A stretch of 64,000 nucleotides of DNA from Isoetes taiwanensis (GCA_021234155.1 JAJEKV010000097.1:1-64000); one strand, 5' to 3'. Shown: positions 45,486-58,526, numbered from the stretch's first letter. Program-made: numbers and translations. Notes: generated by a model not told the origin, from the letters alone.

Positions 45486-46172
45486 AGGGAATGGTCTTGT
45501 GGATTTATATGCATAGTGTGAGAGCTTGGAGGAGGCACAAAGAGTCTTCAACAGACTGCCAAATCGTGATATAGTATCATGGAATGCAATGATTGAGGGA
45601 TATGCTGAAACCAACAAAAGCGGCATCGCCTTTGAATATTATGATGCATTGCAAATTGAAGGAGCGGAGCCAAGCAAAGTTACGTTTTTAAGTCTCTTGA
45701 AGGTGTGGCATACTGGCACTGCAGAACAAAGCAGACATTCCATGAAAATATTGTTGAGAGTGAGCTCCAAACTGACATTGTTGTGGGGAACAGCCTTATG
45801 TTTATGTATGTTAAATCTGGGCACTTGTGGGAGGCATATAAAGTCTTTAATTGTATGCCAAAGCACGACGTAATTTCATGGACAACAATGATTGGAGGAT
45901 ATGGCCAGTTTGGCGAGGCTGGGAGTTCTGCGTATTTGTTTGAGGAAATGCAATATAATGCCATTAAAGCAGATGATGTGGCATTTGTTGGCATTCTTAC
46001 TGCATTCAGTAATGTTGGATTAGTGGAGGAGGGTATGTGGTATTTCAGAAGTATGAAACAATGGCATGGCATCCAAGTGAATGCAATGCATATGGATTGC
46101 ATGGTGGATCTTCTTGGTCGTCGTGCAGATTCCTTAGAGGCAGAAAATTTGTCAGATGCTCTTCATAACTAG
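45486..46172 (+). pseudogene. PLS-class PPR protein fragment
   Basis: Successive PPR motifs appear on the plus strand: LEEAQRVFNRLPNRDIVSWN, AMIEGYAE (45526 onward), then PSKVTFLSLLKV. A frameshift near 45705 leads into TDIVVGNSLMFMYVKSGHLW, VFNCMPKHDVISWTTMIGGY, DDVAFVGILTAFSNVGLVEE and CMVDLLGR (to 46120). That is roughly four to five P/L/S motifs ending where an E domain would start. A TAG at about 45514 breaks the first motif. PPR proteins bind organelle RNA; this one is broken and lacks its N- and C-terminal parts. Confidence 0.88.
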
Positions 46173-46870
46173 GTCTAATACCTAGTTTGATGATATGAAA
46201 ATACTTATGATATAAGTTTGCTTGGAACTTGATCGACATTTTCGAGATCTTTTTGGACATGTATATTGCTCAAATCAGTGGTCAGTTTTCAAAACTAAGC
46301 CCTAGATGTGCGGTACTTGTGAACGATATTCACGAGAGCTATGTCCAAGAACTGAAGTTCATTTATATACTATCTACATCTACTTCAGTACTCCTCTTTT
46401 CCTTCTAATTCTCAAATTTCATCACGTTTAGTTGGTTTAGTTGGTTTTTGTGGGCTCGGACGATTGATCTTCTTTTGGCCTCGAACCTAATTTAGAATTG
46501 CCGCAAATTAATGCCATTACATTATATCGAAGTATTTGAGGGGATCAACTATGTCATCATGTTTGTTGTAGTTATATTTCGTTCTAGGTTGTTTGTACGT
46601 TCTATGCTCATTTTAACTCGGGTTTTATAGCAAGGGTGCATTACTGATTTTTCAATTATGTTTACGATGCGGTCAAGTATGAAGCTGAGTTGGAGAAGAG
46701 GACAGCTTTTGAAAGGTGAGTTTTGCATGCAGTTCCTTCAAGCATTAGGCATAAAAGCTACTGATTACATCTAGATTTAGCGAGAATGGCATATTGTAGC
46801 AAACATTGGAATTCAGGCTTGAAGTTCATGCACGAAAAGGCTATGTTGCATATGATTATAATTCTAATGC
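46173..46870. other. No firmly recognised gene
   Basis: AT-rich. The block at 46655-46720 reads YDAVKYEAELEKRTAFER and could belong to the FKBP fragment downstream, but the match is weak. Confidence 0.35.
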
Positions 46871-46873
46871 AGG

Positions 46874-46995
46874 TTATTGTCACAGAGCAAGCCAGCTCAA
46901 GTTTAAACAAGGCCGTTGCATCTATGAAGAAAGGTGAAACCGCAACCATTTGGATTGCTCCGGAATATATCCTCTTGCCATTGCCCCAGGCATAG
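46874..46995 (+). pseudogene. FKBP-type peptidyl-prolyl isomerase fragment
   Basis: Follows an intron-like TAATGCAG and reads IVTEQASSSLNKAVASMKKG, then ETATIWIAPEYI. This matches the FK506-binding domain block of large plant FKBPs (QVIEGLDKAVxTMKKGExAxVTIAPEYAFG). The Gly after Tyr is lost and the reading runs out within ten codons. It is one exon-sized piece only. Inactive. Confidence 0.75.
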
Positions 46996-48875
46996 TATTT
47001 TTTTTTTTGCCTTGCAATGTCAAACTTGATCAATTGGTTGAGCTTTACTAGATGCATGTGGAATTGAATTCTTAGTTGCAGCATAATTTTAAATTGTTGC
47101 AAAGGCAACAGATCTAGCAGAGGAGTTATATGGGGATGCATATGTGTCAGGGCAACTGCTCAAGCTCCATGCTTCAAGGCATCTACTCACTGTCTTTGCC
47201 ATAGCCATTTAAGGCAAAACTTGATATCAGTATTGCTATTCAGATAAAAGGGCAACAAAATCATGATACATTCATAGCTCCCTGTATATCCTTTTGGAAA
47301 AAAATGAATGCAAATAAATGCTTACCAATGCACATGTAAGACTGTGTATTTGCCAAATTTGCCATCAAATATCCTGGCGCCTGAAAATTAGAGGTGCATC
47401 AGGCCAATTTTTAGCACAAGAATTGAATGTCTACTTTTGCAAAATGAACTCAGGGTTTTCAAATTTTTCATGGTTCTTGAAACTATTAGCTTAGATATTG
47501 CAATACCCAAACGCATGTAGTTATTATTCATTGCAGATCGAAACTTAACTGGCACATGCTTCATGCAGATTATGCTCAGTATGTTGGTTGCATTACTTAG
47601 CGGTATAAATTTCAGGAGGCTCTTGCATATAACAATGCATCTGCTGTAGCATTAAGCCAACTGTTCATGTCATCCGCAGTCTTGGGAATACTAGTTCCTG
47701 GTCTAAGGTAAGAGATATTCTCAATATCAATTTTAACCTCAACATGGAATAAGAATATGAAATTCATTTTGTTTGCAGATTCAACCACTTCTATGGCTGG
47801 CATGTATGATGCGGACAGGAAGTGCATTTATAGGTTTTTTGAGATCAAATGGTCTTCTGGCTGTATAATACATCCATCATCTCTTCTAACTCCTGTAATT
47901 TAGTGGACTCAATTGAATGGAGAGCAATTTCTGGTTGATACTGGTGCTGGCCAGGCATCAGTTTCTTTGAAGGGGCGAGAGCTGGTTACACAGTCTTGGG
48001 CTTCCTATTTGAACCATGAAGCTCCTTACCGGAGGGGATGTTTAAACAACATTTCTAAAATCTTTATGTCGACTTATTTTATTTGATATACATGTGGTTG
48101 TGCAAGTGTGTTGAGTATGCATTTTAATCGTCGTCTTTCCTTGCATTTATGACATGTTTAGCATTCATAATGACATGTTCTTGAACTTTAGTTTATGATA
48201 ATCATGAACGAAATAAATCATGTTAAAAACTTGGTTTTTTTAGTGTTCTTTATTAAACACAACCTTTCAATAGATCTGGAATATGAGATTAGAGTAAGCA
48301 TAACGGATTTTAACGTGCCATAACTTATGCCCACAACACAAGTCGAGGGCGATCAAAACATTTGGCAGCAAGATTGAACATGAGTGGTGCAACTGTGAAG
48401 CATTTAATACTGACACGACAAAGATGCTGCAACTTAATGTATGTTTAGCCTTTGTAATGACAAGTTCTTGAACTTTAGTTTATGATAATCATGAAGGAAA
48501 TGAAGCATATTAAAAGCTTGGGTTTTTCAGTGTTCTTTCAATAAAGTCAATCTTTCAATACATCTGGAATGTGTATTAGCGTAGGCATAACCCTTTCTAA
48601 CACGTGCCGTAATTTATGCCCAGAACACAAGTCGATGGTGATAAATATAGAGGGAAATTTAAAAAATCCCCCTATGTTCTATGTTATTTATCAAAATATC
48701 CATGTATTTTACAATATTGTCAAAATGCCCTAAAATGGGCTATGACGCTACGAGAGAAGAGCAAAATGGCTTATTCCTATGGGAAGCTTAACAGAATCTA
48801 GGTGAATGGTAATAAAATTTAAGGGAAAGAAATTAAAACGAATGGAGTTGGGAGTTTAACTGTAGTGTTGATTGT
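46996..48875. other. Unassigned; exon-like open stretches without recognised domain
   Basis: Open stretches at 47098-47210 (KATDLAEELYGDAYVSGQLL), 47613-47705 and 47905-48040 (GEQFLVDTGAGQASVSLKGR) look coding-like but I cannot name them. An imperfect direct repeat occurs at 48170-48330 and 48465-48620 (CAAGTTCTTGAACTTTAGTTTATGATAATCATGAA-type text, with AACACAAGTCGA near the end). Confidence 0.35.
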
Positions 48876-48879
48876 GGTT

Positions 48880-49145
48880 TGATCGAAGGTTGACCAAGGT
48901 ACAAGAAACCAAGGGAAAACCAAGGGGATCTTAGAGAATCGTTCACAATCGGTTTGTTTTGCAAGGGAATCTTCATAGAATCTAAGAGAAACTACGTAGA
49001 ATCTTGGAGAATCTAGAATCTTGGGAATCTAGAGAAATGTCAAGAGAATCTTAGGGAATCTGTGGGAAGCTCAAGAGAATATTTGAAAATCTAGGAGAAT
49101 CTAAGGGAACCTTTATGGAAATCTAGGGGAATCTTTGGGAATAGT
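48880..49145. repeat. AATCTAAGG degenerate repeat, second locus
   Basis: Repeated AATCTTGG / AATCTAGG / GAATCTAAGGGAA units as in 40900-41290. Confidence 0.75.
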
Positions 49146-49220
49146 TTATTTATTGTTTGCTATGTTTTTTTGTTAATTTGATGCAATCCAAAATGGAATT
49201 CGACGAGGGAACAGTCTAAC

Positions 49221-49407
49221 AAAGATATGTATCTCCTTTTACTTCTTTGTGAAACTCTGAGGTATTCCTTCTTAATGCCATGCTATTGTGAAGTTTTGCA
49301 CATACCTCACTTGGGAATGTTCGATACTAGTCATGTGCACTTCTCAAATAAATTTTTTATTTTTGAAGGAAGAAAGCATCAATATTTTCCCATATAGAGA
49401 TTGGTTA
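49221..49407 (+). repeat. Interspersed repeat R3, copy 1
   Basis: Direct copy, with moderate divergence, of 63149-63325: AAAGATATGTATCTCCT, TATTCCTTCTTA, ACTAGTCAT and AATATTTTCCCATATAGA occur in the same order and spacing. Confidence 0.8.
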
Positions 49408-49899
49408 AAAAAAAATTAAATAAATGTGTGAGAACATCATAGGATCCCCACACATAATATGAAAAAATTTCGCTTGCACTCTGTTGCTAGACCATAAATT
49501 ACACTTTTTTAAAATTAAAAGATTAGATTGTCAAACAATTATATTTTATGACAGAGACTATAAAACTATATGGCAATGTTTCTTACTACAATATTGGGTA
49601 CTGATCTATTAGATTTTTCTTCCCCATCTTAACCCATAGCTCAAACACCCATTTATAGTACAAATACTTGTATATATATTATGGAGCTCATTTATATATG
49701 CCACAAGAGTGCTATACAATTATGCTTCAAATATATATGTATATCTCAAACCTATATCAAGTGGCTATATCTCACCATTTATGGACCTAAAATAGACCTT
49801 TAGATATAATAAATGCCCCTAACCTAAATTCACAAGGCTTTATCTCATCCATCGATCTCACACACCTGCCAACACCCACAATTGAATGACCTTTTCATT

Positions 49900-50620
49900 A
49901 ACGACCAAGATCAAATCCCTAAATTCGACGGCCGAGATCAATAGCCCTAAATAAGGGGCCTTTGTATGAACGGCCAAGATCAAACCCCTAAATCCAAGGG
50001 CTTAGATCAAAAGCCCCAAATAAGGGGCCATTTATGGTGGCATTTAATATCATTGACTTTTTTACGGACGGCCTAGATCAAATCCCTAAATCCAACGGCC
50101 CACGTCAAAAGCCCCAAATAAGGGGGGGTGCTTGGGGTGTTACGACGTGTCACTGTCTGGACCGTCCATCTCAGAGATGGACGGCCGAGATCAATCTCTA
50201 CATCATGTTGGTAGACCTCATATAATTGTATATATATAAGGATATATATATCCTTATCACCTATATATATACAATTATATTGAATGTAGATCTTTTGATC
50301 CCGGCCGTCCATCTCAGATCTGGATGGCCCACGTTGCGCCACTCAGATCTCTAGTTATAAGGGGCAGCTTGGGTTTGACTCATCTGGGCCGTCGAACGTG
50401 CTTGATGGATGGCCCGGATCAAAAGCCCCTTTATTTGGGGCTTTTGTTTTCGACCGTCAGATTGAAGGGGGCAGGTGATATCTTAGCCGTCAAAATATTG
50501 CTGAAGGGTGATTTAATGGTGGCAGAATTGGGGCATGAAATCTTGACCCTTGAAATTGGGGCCTCTATTCTTAGCCGTCGATTAAAAAACAAAGCTGACC
50601 CAACTTTTATTGGTATTTGA
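49900..50620. repeat. Repeat family R2, palindromic copy
   Basis: The left half (49900-50240) is in reverse and the right half (50270-50620) in forward orientation, around an AT-rich centre (50235-50275, TATATATAAGGATATATATA). Each half carries the GGCCGTCCATCTCAGA palindrome and several GGCC-TTTGGGGCTTTT units. Confidence 0.82.
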
Positions 50621-50639
50621 CAGGTGGCATCCCTAATTA

Positions 50640-52520
50640 ACTCTATATAATAAAAAGGGCAAATCTAGGCCATTCACCTTTGAGGAATAGAAGTGGGTAA
50701 TTTGGGCCGTCCGATCTCAAGGTGTTCAATTAATGTCTCTGATGAGGTAGCAGTCGTAACTTAATTTAATGTATTTTCCAAAGAGCTAACGTTTTGCCCC
50801 GGCATTCCTCTTCCATCTCCCTCCCGCAAAGCCATAGCCAAGCTTCTCCAGCCGGACTCAGCATATGTAATGACAGATCTGTGTCTTCGATATTCTCTTC
50901 CTTTGTCCAAGGACATATCTTGGTTGCTTGAATCAGAACGCGAGGTCGAAGATGAGGTTCGTATCTTCGTACATGATCTTTAGGTATACTCTGCCGTGAG
51001 AAACCATTGCCCAAGCGAATTTGAGAAGCAGTGTGCCGTTTTTTATCATCTGGTTTTTTTCCTGCGGCCTTTATTTCTGAAGATCGGCTTTTGAATCTCC
51101 CAAAATCATTCTGTATTTCCAATGTCCAGTGCTCTTAACTCTGCTCAAATACGATTCTGTGACTGCTTCAGATAAATATGGGCGCGGCCAATCTATCCAG
51201 TTCCGAGCTAGGGATTTGTATAAAACTGTCGGTTCAACAAATCCGAAGAAGACACAAAATGAGGAGAGGCTTGTGGTCACGCCTAGAGCTGTCTCTATTT
51301 CGTGAAAGGAAGGGGAATCCCGATGCTAGAGTTCCATTTTCTTCCTCCGAGGAGCATCTGTTCATGTCATAGAATTGAATTTGCTGCATTATTATCATTC
51401 TCTGCTTGGTCTTGTGCTAGATTTTGGCTCTTAGCTACTCCAGAATTTGGTTATAGAAAGCGCAGGAATGGGAAGTAAAGAAAGAAAGTCTGTATTAACG
51501 TCTGGGGGATGACCAGTTCATGTACAGCTAGGAGCACCTTTTGGGCATATTGTAGCCTCCTAGAGATGTGTATAAAAAATGGAAACAAACTAAGGTTAAC
51601 AATTGAAAAAGGAAAGAAGAGCTTATTGACAGTTATAATACACCATGCCAGAGCTTGAGTTTTCTAGCAAACTTTCTATTCAATTGAAACAGGATGTCTA
51701 AAATATTGAGGATGATGCTGCTTGAATGACTTTCGGCTCTCCATGGATGTAAACGAGAAAATATTGTGGATGGTTCAGAGGTACAATATACTCACAGATT
51801 GGCTAGTTCTTATTTGGAAGGTTGTAACTTTTGATTGCCACAGTCTTGTGAATCCGCTATTTCTCAAATGTTGTAAGAGGAATTTAAACATTCTAAAAAG
51901 GAATAAAATTGCAACGGAAGTGAACGTGCTTTCAAGATATTTTCTTGCTGTTTGCAACTAACCATTGAGACAGCATGTAATACTTGGGGATTTTAAATGT
52001 TTTTGGCCTTGTCTCATTTTCTATATGAAATGTCTGACTTCAAAACATTGCAGCACAACGTGTTTCGGCAGGGATAATAGTTGAAGGGAATCAATGGAAG
52101 TATTTGTGGAACTAAACATGCAGTACAATCTTCACGGTTAATCCGTGATCTGCAAAATATTTTCGGGGAATTGATTTTGGTAGAACCTTGCCCCTCTTTC
52201 GATAGATTCTGTGCGGTTAAGGGGAGCTAAAGCGGCACCATGGTGGAGCTGAGCACTTTATTTTGCTTCCTCAGAAATCTCGGTTTGCAAGCCAGAATCA
52301 ACTGGAAACATGCGGCAGATGCTTTTATATGTACTCTGTAAAGGAATGACCACAAGAAAATTTTCTTTTCTTTGGCTTTCGTTCTCTGTTATTTGGTTTT
52401 TCCCAAAGCCACTGCTACTGTATTCCAATATTGAGTCTAATGACATTTTGTTGGTGTTAAATTTCGTCAACTGCAGATTATTCAGGCAGCTTTATCCTGG
52501 TATTTATTCTGATCCATTTG
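50640..52520. other. No recognised gene
   Basis: Mixed composition with exon-like patches on either strand but no domain I can name. Sequence near 52060-52250 could be upstream exon material of the ERD7-like fragment; not demonstrable. Confidence 0.35.
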
Positions 52521-52589
52521 GTGTCTAATGGGTCGCCTTCAGCTCCACCACGGATGCCCGAGGATGTGGGGGATTTGGTGGTTGCGAGA

Positions 52590-52910
52590 AGAAAAGGAGT
52601 TGGTTCAATTCCCGGCGCTTATGGCACATTTGATAGATGAACAACAAAGTGTGTTGTTATCTTCTAGTGATTTCTCTCCTGTTTTTGAGTTGCTTCTGAA
52701 TGGGAATCTTTGTCGTGGTTTGCTCGAGTGGGCAATGATCTTCAATGGCCGGTTGTGAAAGACCGGACTACAAAGAAAGTTGGATGCTTCACATTATTTT
52801 TTTTTCTATTAAAGTTGACCCCATCGGGGAAGAGGATGCGAAGGAATTATTCACAAAGTGAAGGCTTGCCAACTCCATCTTCACCTAGTCGGGGACCAAG
52901 AAATCTTGAA
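52590..52910 (+). pseudogene. ERD7/senescence-domain protein fragment
   Basis: Reading across frames gives IPGAYGTF, then LIDEQQSVLLSSSDFS, FARVGNDLQWPVVKD and, shifted, HYFFF / VDPIGEEDAKELFT followed by GLANSIF. This follows the N-terminal part of plant ERD7-type senescence proteins (IPGAxVHLxDxxxSVxLAxGDF...RVGxDLQWPxxKDExxxKLDxxHYxFxLxVP...YGLTxA). At least three frameshifts or stops. The C-terminal senescence domain proper is not recognised downstream. Confidence 0.7.
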
Positions 52911-52959
52911 CTATGGTGTTACTTTCAAAGTCTAATTTTTCAATTTAAAATTTGACAGG

Positions 52960-55900
52960 CTTATTGATATCCTTTCTGGTGAGCCCCCTTCGAAGTGCAT
53001 GTCAATATTAGAACATATGACACTATGCTTACAACCGATATTGGAGATGGGGATTGTTGATCATTCAATAATTCATCCCTTTCTTGATGCCCTGAATCAA
53101 GCCATCTCACTGATATTACACTTTGCCATTGCAAGTGATACTTGCCGTAGAAATCTAAAATGGCATAGGAGTCTATCAACTTGGTGGTTGAATTCTATGA
53201 TGCTACAACCGACATTGGATTTGTAGCACAGTGGAGCATAACGGTGAGCACTGTAAATGCTTTTCCATTCTGTTGCATTGTAAATGCTTTTCTAGTTGTT
53301 ACACTGTTAATGCTTTAAGGCTTATATTTCTTTCTGGTCCAAAGCTACGATTCTCCTGAATTTGCTAGCTTCAGATCTGGAAATACATTTGGATTTGTGT
53401 GGTTTGTGTTTATTTATACGTCTCAGAGTTTCCTTTACCACAATAATGTGATGCTTCTATTTTTATTCTTTGCTTGATGCCTTACTGTCGTACTGAGATG
53501 CAGTTGCCCCATTATTCTGCATTCTGTCATTTTTACCATAACGAGGCTCGGCCTAGCTCGTAAACATAGATGATATGGTAACATACAGTGGTTTTGTGGC
53601 AAAAAGTGTTCTATAGGAATTTAAACATAGGAGTTTTGCTATTAATAACCTCTTTTTGATTCTGTTAATGTACATGATGGGACCTCTCCTAATTGTTAGA
53701 TTTGCTGGGGTTTTGTGCAGTGTTGGCGCATGCGTATAAGATTGCTAAAGGTTCATGCACAAGATGCAATACTTTGATCCTGGCTTTTGTGTTGTCCAGT
53801 GACCGTTGGGTTTACAAGCTAGGTATGCTCCAGTTTTCAATTATAATGCAGAGATGCCTCAGCTTGGATGCCCTAGGAGACCACTGCCAGCACATCTTCC
53901 TGAGCAGCACATGCATGCATCTTGAGGGCATGGGACATCAACAAGTTTTCATGCAGAAGATGTAATAATGGCTGCTTTGGTGCTGGTCATAGCAATAGTG
54001 CATTTGGCTCTGGTCAGAGCAATACACATCCTTCCATGACCATGTATATATGTGCTTCTCAATATCCATATGATGGGGCTCAAAGCATATTCAAATGACT
54101 ACCTGTAGCAATTCAAACTAGGTTTTTGTTGATGATGAACTTTGTTAGTGTTAAAGGATCGGCAATCCTTGAAGGACTTTTGAACTTAGAACTGATAGCC
54201 CTTTTACAAACAAATAAGGGTCACGCATGCTCTTTTTTTTCTTAAAACTAAAGGTGTGAATATATTTGCGGCCGTTTCAGAATCTGAAGCTATAGTATAT
54301 CTTATGGTGTGCTCTAAGCCACATAATGTGATTCTACAAACGAAATTGACATAAGAAACCAATAATAGCATAAAGCTGTTGTATGTTTGCTACTCAAAGA
54401 AGCTCCGGTCCATCAGATTTTTAGCAGTGCTCTGTATACCAGTTATAGCTTAGACCTCTCCAAGCTCAGGGTCCTATAATCAGTATGTTTACCTCTCCCT
54501 AATCTATAATGTGTCCTCCGTTTTCCTTTCAAGATGGGGTTCTTTTAGTGCTGGTTGCCGATGGATATAGTTTTGATGGTTTCCCTTCCTCTCTACCTCT
54601 TTGTCGAGACCGTAAGAATCATAATTCATATGTAAAGATATTTCCACATAATATTCCAGCAAAAAGTATCCTAGCTTCAATGCCAATCTGGTAACAGAAA
54701 GATGACTGTAAATAGAAGCCCTTTCTTTGATTCAAAGAACGAAGGAAAAGAAGAGAATTAATGTTATCCCAAGGTCCAAATATTTCAACAGAAACATGTA
54801 GAACTTGAAAAATGGATGGACAATGTAGATGGCCTGCAACTTGATCTAGAATTCCATTTGAAATGTACTGATCCTCTAAATGCGTAAGCATGTTTGAACC
54901 CCAATAACATGTCAATTTTTTTAACCTGCCTCCAACTAATCATTGATATTCAACAATTAAGCATGACAAGAGTATATAATGTTTTGGATTTAAATAGGTT
55001 GGAAAAAGACATACAGCCTTGGCAGGAATGATGCTCAACGGAATATATGAATCATGCCCCTTTAGGTTGAAGTCCGTGGGTGGAGTATGTATTAAGATTA
55101 ATGCAGTGAACTATGGTTAGCTACCTCCCATTTTATTCTAGGGTTCTTTTTCTTTGTAGATCATTTACAACATGCAAGAAGAGCTTGTGCAACTGCAGCC
55201 GGATTTGAGAAAGGAATTGATTGTGATTTTGAACCTATCCTTTCTATGACACCCCTTAATTAGATGAGTAAATAGGAACCGGTCAGCTGGAATTCCATCT
55301 CATCTAAGGCCCCAAATATGAGTCATAAATATCGTCTTTACGGGGTCTTGCTAAAAGCTTGGCTATATACATGACCCCTTGCAATAACAATTTTTTATTA
55401 TAGTCAAGTTTTCGGCCATTAGCTTTCTTTGATTTTGTCAATAATCAGATAAAACGATGAATTAGTGGTTAATAGTCAGATAAGGTAATAAGACTTTGCC
55501 AAAGCAATGCCGACGAGTTTTAGAGTCTCTAAGTTCATGCAATACTATGCATTTAGCAATGTTTATGGACTCCTGAAGCTATCTTAAAACTCCTGAAGCA
55601 ATGTTCATACTGCTAACGTTAGCATCCAAAAACCAAAATCAACTATCATGTGTTACATAATGATAAACCATTCAATGTGTGCTTGAAAATCTAGAAGAAA
55701 GCTACCATATCATTTTTGCATATCGAGCGTTGCATTTTGACATTGTTTTTTTCGTGTAGATTTGCCAAGATTCAAAGAAGTCAGATCTTCGGAGTAACCC
55801 ATAGGGGTTGCGTCTTTTGAACAACACATTGTCCCATTTTTCGAGCCTTTTGAATATGTTGATTGCTTGGATTTTCTTTTTTTTTTTATGACAATCAGAA

Positions 55901-56330
55901 GCCTTAGAGCCAACAATGTTGTATTAATATTGTGCAGCTATTTGGAGGCACCTAAGGGACAACAGAAACCAATGGAGCAAATAATTTGCAATTGATTATT
56001 ATAGTCAAATTCGAGTTCTTCGCATTTAAGATTGCCACAACCCCTGTCCAATTCATATGCTTGTGAACATATGGTGTTGCTAACTAAATATGTTGTCTCT
56101 ATCGTGGAGTTCAATTCTCCAGTTCAAACCGAAATCAAGTACTAATATGCTCAAGTCTCATTCCACTTTAATCTCACCTTACAGTTATGGAGGTAAGCCT
56201 TCATCTTGTGCAGTGCTAGATTTGAATCATTTGGCGACCTATAATGCTTTTGCATAAATCTATAACTCTTAAAATAGACATCATAATTGACGTAACATGT
56301 TCATTGAAAAGAAATCTCATCTCTATAGAG
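52960..56330. other. No firmly recognised gene
   Basis: The open frame at 52999-53226 (SILEHMTLCLQPILEMGIVD) and a GAGHSNSAFGSGQSN-like patch at 53985-54030 look exon-derived but are unassigned. The rest is AT-rich. A homopolymer T run lies near 55876. Confidence 0.35.
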
Positions 56331-56334
56331 TCTT

Positions 56335-57020
56335 TTAGAATAAAGAGGGATCTTAAGGTAACTGAGGGAAATTCGTAGAATTTTATAAAATCTAAGACTG
56401 TGTTTTGCAGGAATGACTTGACACATAATGACCAATTGACGTGATACACTCTCACAATATCCTGGAGAATCCTAATAGATTCTTGGAAAACCTATGTACG
56501 TACCCTCCCTCATAGTACAAATACTTGTATATATATACAATTATATGAGGTCTACCAACATGATGTAGAGATTGATCTCGGCCGTCCATCTCTGAGATGG
56601 ACGGCCCAGACGGTGCCACCTCGTAACACCCCAAGCATCCCCCCTTATTTGGGGCTTTTAATCTGGGCCCTTGAAATTGGGGCATTTTATCTAGACCGTC
56701 GATTAAAATTATTTGGGGCTTTTCATATGGGCCGTCAGATTAAAAGGGAAGGTCAAATCTTGGCCGTCAATTTTGGATAGGAAGTTGCAGGGAAGGTGAT
56801 AGAATTGGGGCTTTTAATCCAGATCATTGGAATTGGGGCTTCTACTGAGATGGACGGTGCAGATGGTGACACCTTGAATCACCCCAAGTAACCCCCTTTT
56901 GGTATAGATTGAGGTGTCGCCTTCTGGGCCGTCGAATGTGCGAGATCGACGGCCTAGATGCAGGGACCTTTGTTTGGGGCTTTTGATGTGGACCGTTAGA
57001 TCTAGGGATTCAATCGTAGC
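56335..57020 (+). repeat. Repeat families AATCTAAGG and R2, copy 3
   Basis: A short AATCTAAGG-type remnant (56335-56400) is followed by ATAGTACAAATACTTGTATA at about 56513, and then GAGGTCTACCAACATGATGT with the GGCCGTCCATCTCTGAGATG palindrome. Seven or so GGGGCTTTT + GGCCGTC units follow to 57020. The order matches 40570-41758. Confidence 0.82.
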
Positions 57021-58080
57021 CGTTTGTATAAAAGGTGGTTTATTGTGGGTGGAGCATGAGGTGTCATTGTTTCTGTTGGTGGGTGTGTGAGATTGGTGGT
57101 TGAGATGAAGTATTTTACGATGCCATCGATTAGTAACATTGAAGTTAATGCATTTGAAGAGTTGGCACCACACCAAAAAAATAATGATTTCTCTCGTCCC
57201 CATTTGTCAAAGACCATTAATGGATATGCCAAAAGAGCCGATCTTCATTTGTTAAAGGCGGCTTCTTCGTCTGGGCTCCCGCGCTTAAACCAGGTCCGGG
57301 ATTTTCGAGCTCCTCAAGGTTCTCCAGCGCAAGAAGAAAGCCTAGTCTTTTTCCTTCTAGCCAGCCATTTCTTCGATCAATTCATTCTGCTGCAGCTACA
57401 GAGGTGTTCGATAGCATTGGGACATGGCCGATTTTGGCCAGAATCAATTCAAGACGCCCACTCTTCCACAATTTCCAACGGATCAAAGGATAAAAAAAGG
57501 TTAAGAGTTCCTAGATTCTTTACATGTTAGTTTTTTGTGAGATTGCAGCTGGTAGTATTAATTCTCAAAGCTAATCTGGCGAGTTGCTGGTGCAGATCCG
57601 TGACATAGAATTTGAGTTCTACTTATGGCAGACTTCTGGATGTTTTGCTTGGGCTTGGGCTAGATTTTTGCAACGATCTAGCTCTCAGTTGCTCCAAGAT
57701 TTCAGTTGGGTCCCCTTGACGTGGCATAGAAGCCATACGAGTTTGCAAGAAAAGGTCCCCTACGAGCCATTGAAGATGAAGGATTGGATGGAGCTAAAGC
57801 CTGCGGGGTTAAGCTCGGAAGAGGCAGATCCAGGAAGCTCCGAAGATATGGAGGAATCGGCAAAAACCCTGGCAGTAACAGGGACCAGAGAATGTTGGTG
57901 TTGTGATTGGCCACAACCGACGTCAACTTCCAAGACATTACTGTAAAAGAGGTATGCAGCAGAGCGAACTTCGTGGTTAGGATGCTGTTTATGTCATTTA
58001 TTGTTCATATTGCGATTTCTTTAAGTGTATGCATAATTACATGTTTTTTCTTTTCTTTATGATAATACATCATTTGTGTA
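57021..58080. other. Unassigned, coding-like, upstream of the F-box exons
   Basis: Higher GC, with open plus-strand frames 57087-57530 and 57584-57946 (MKDWMELKPAGLSSEEADPG). These could be 5' exons of the F-box gene at 58082, but I see no recognised domain or confident splice structure. Confidence 0.35.
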
Positions 58081-58081
58081 G

Positions 58082-58526
58082 GATGAGAGGCCTTACAAAA
58101 AGAGACGTTTGGAGGCAATCGAATGTAATGGCAGGAGTGGAATTCTTTCTGGAAGCTTTGCGGGAGTTCCGCCTGAACTTTTCAGGAACATACTGAAGTT
58201 CCTATCCTCCGAGGTTTATGTTCCATATTTAAGAGCACTGGTTGTCTTATTTTTGGCTCTTACCTTTTCCTAAATATTGCAATGGTTTAGGACCCTTCAA
58301 CATGTGCGAAAGTGTGCCAGTTTTTAAGTTTTGCAGCGTCAGATGAAGCTCTTTGGAGGAGATTGTGAGTTGCCTAAGGCCATTTATTAGCCTGGAGTTG
58401 AATTTTACTTGTTTAGTTAAAAAACAAATATGGTTTCTTAGGTATTGCTTACGATGGAGACTGCCTGTACAGCTTGGCTATTCTGCAAAGCCCAGGGGAA
58501 CTGCTTGGAAACAACTCTATTTTAAA
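58082..58526 (+). CDS. F-box protein, three exons with intact frame (partial gene)
   Basis: Exon 58082-58213 (DERPYKKRRLEAIECNGRSG, then PPELFRNILKFLSSE), exon 58291-58364 (DPSTCAKVCQFLSFAASDEA, LWRRL) and exon 58442-58526 (YCLRWRLPVQLGYSAK, AWKQLYFK) join in frame. All introns are GT-AG with good consensus (TTTAG, GTGAGT, CTTAG, GTACGC). The spliced product is an F-box: a PPEL start, then CAKVCQF and ALWRRLYCLRW, with no stop. F-box proteins recruit substrates to SCF ubiquitin ligases via SKP1. The start and 3' substrate-binding part are not confidently identified, and the neighbours are pseudogenes, so it may be a young captured fragment. Confidence 0.72.
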
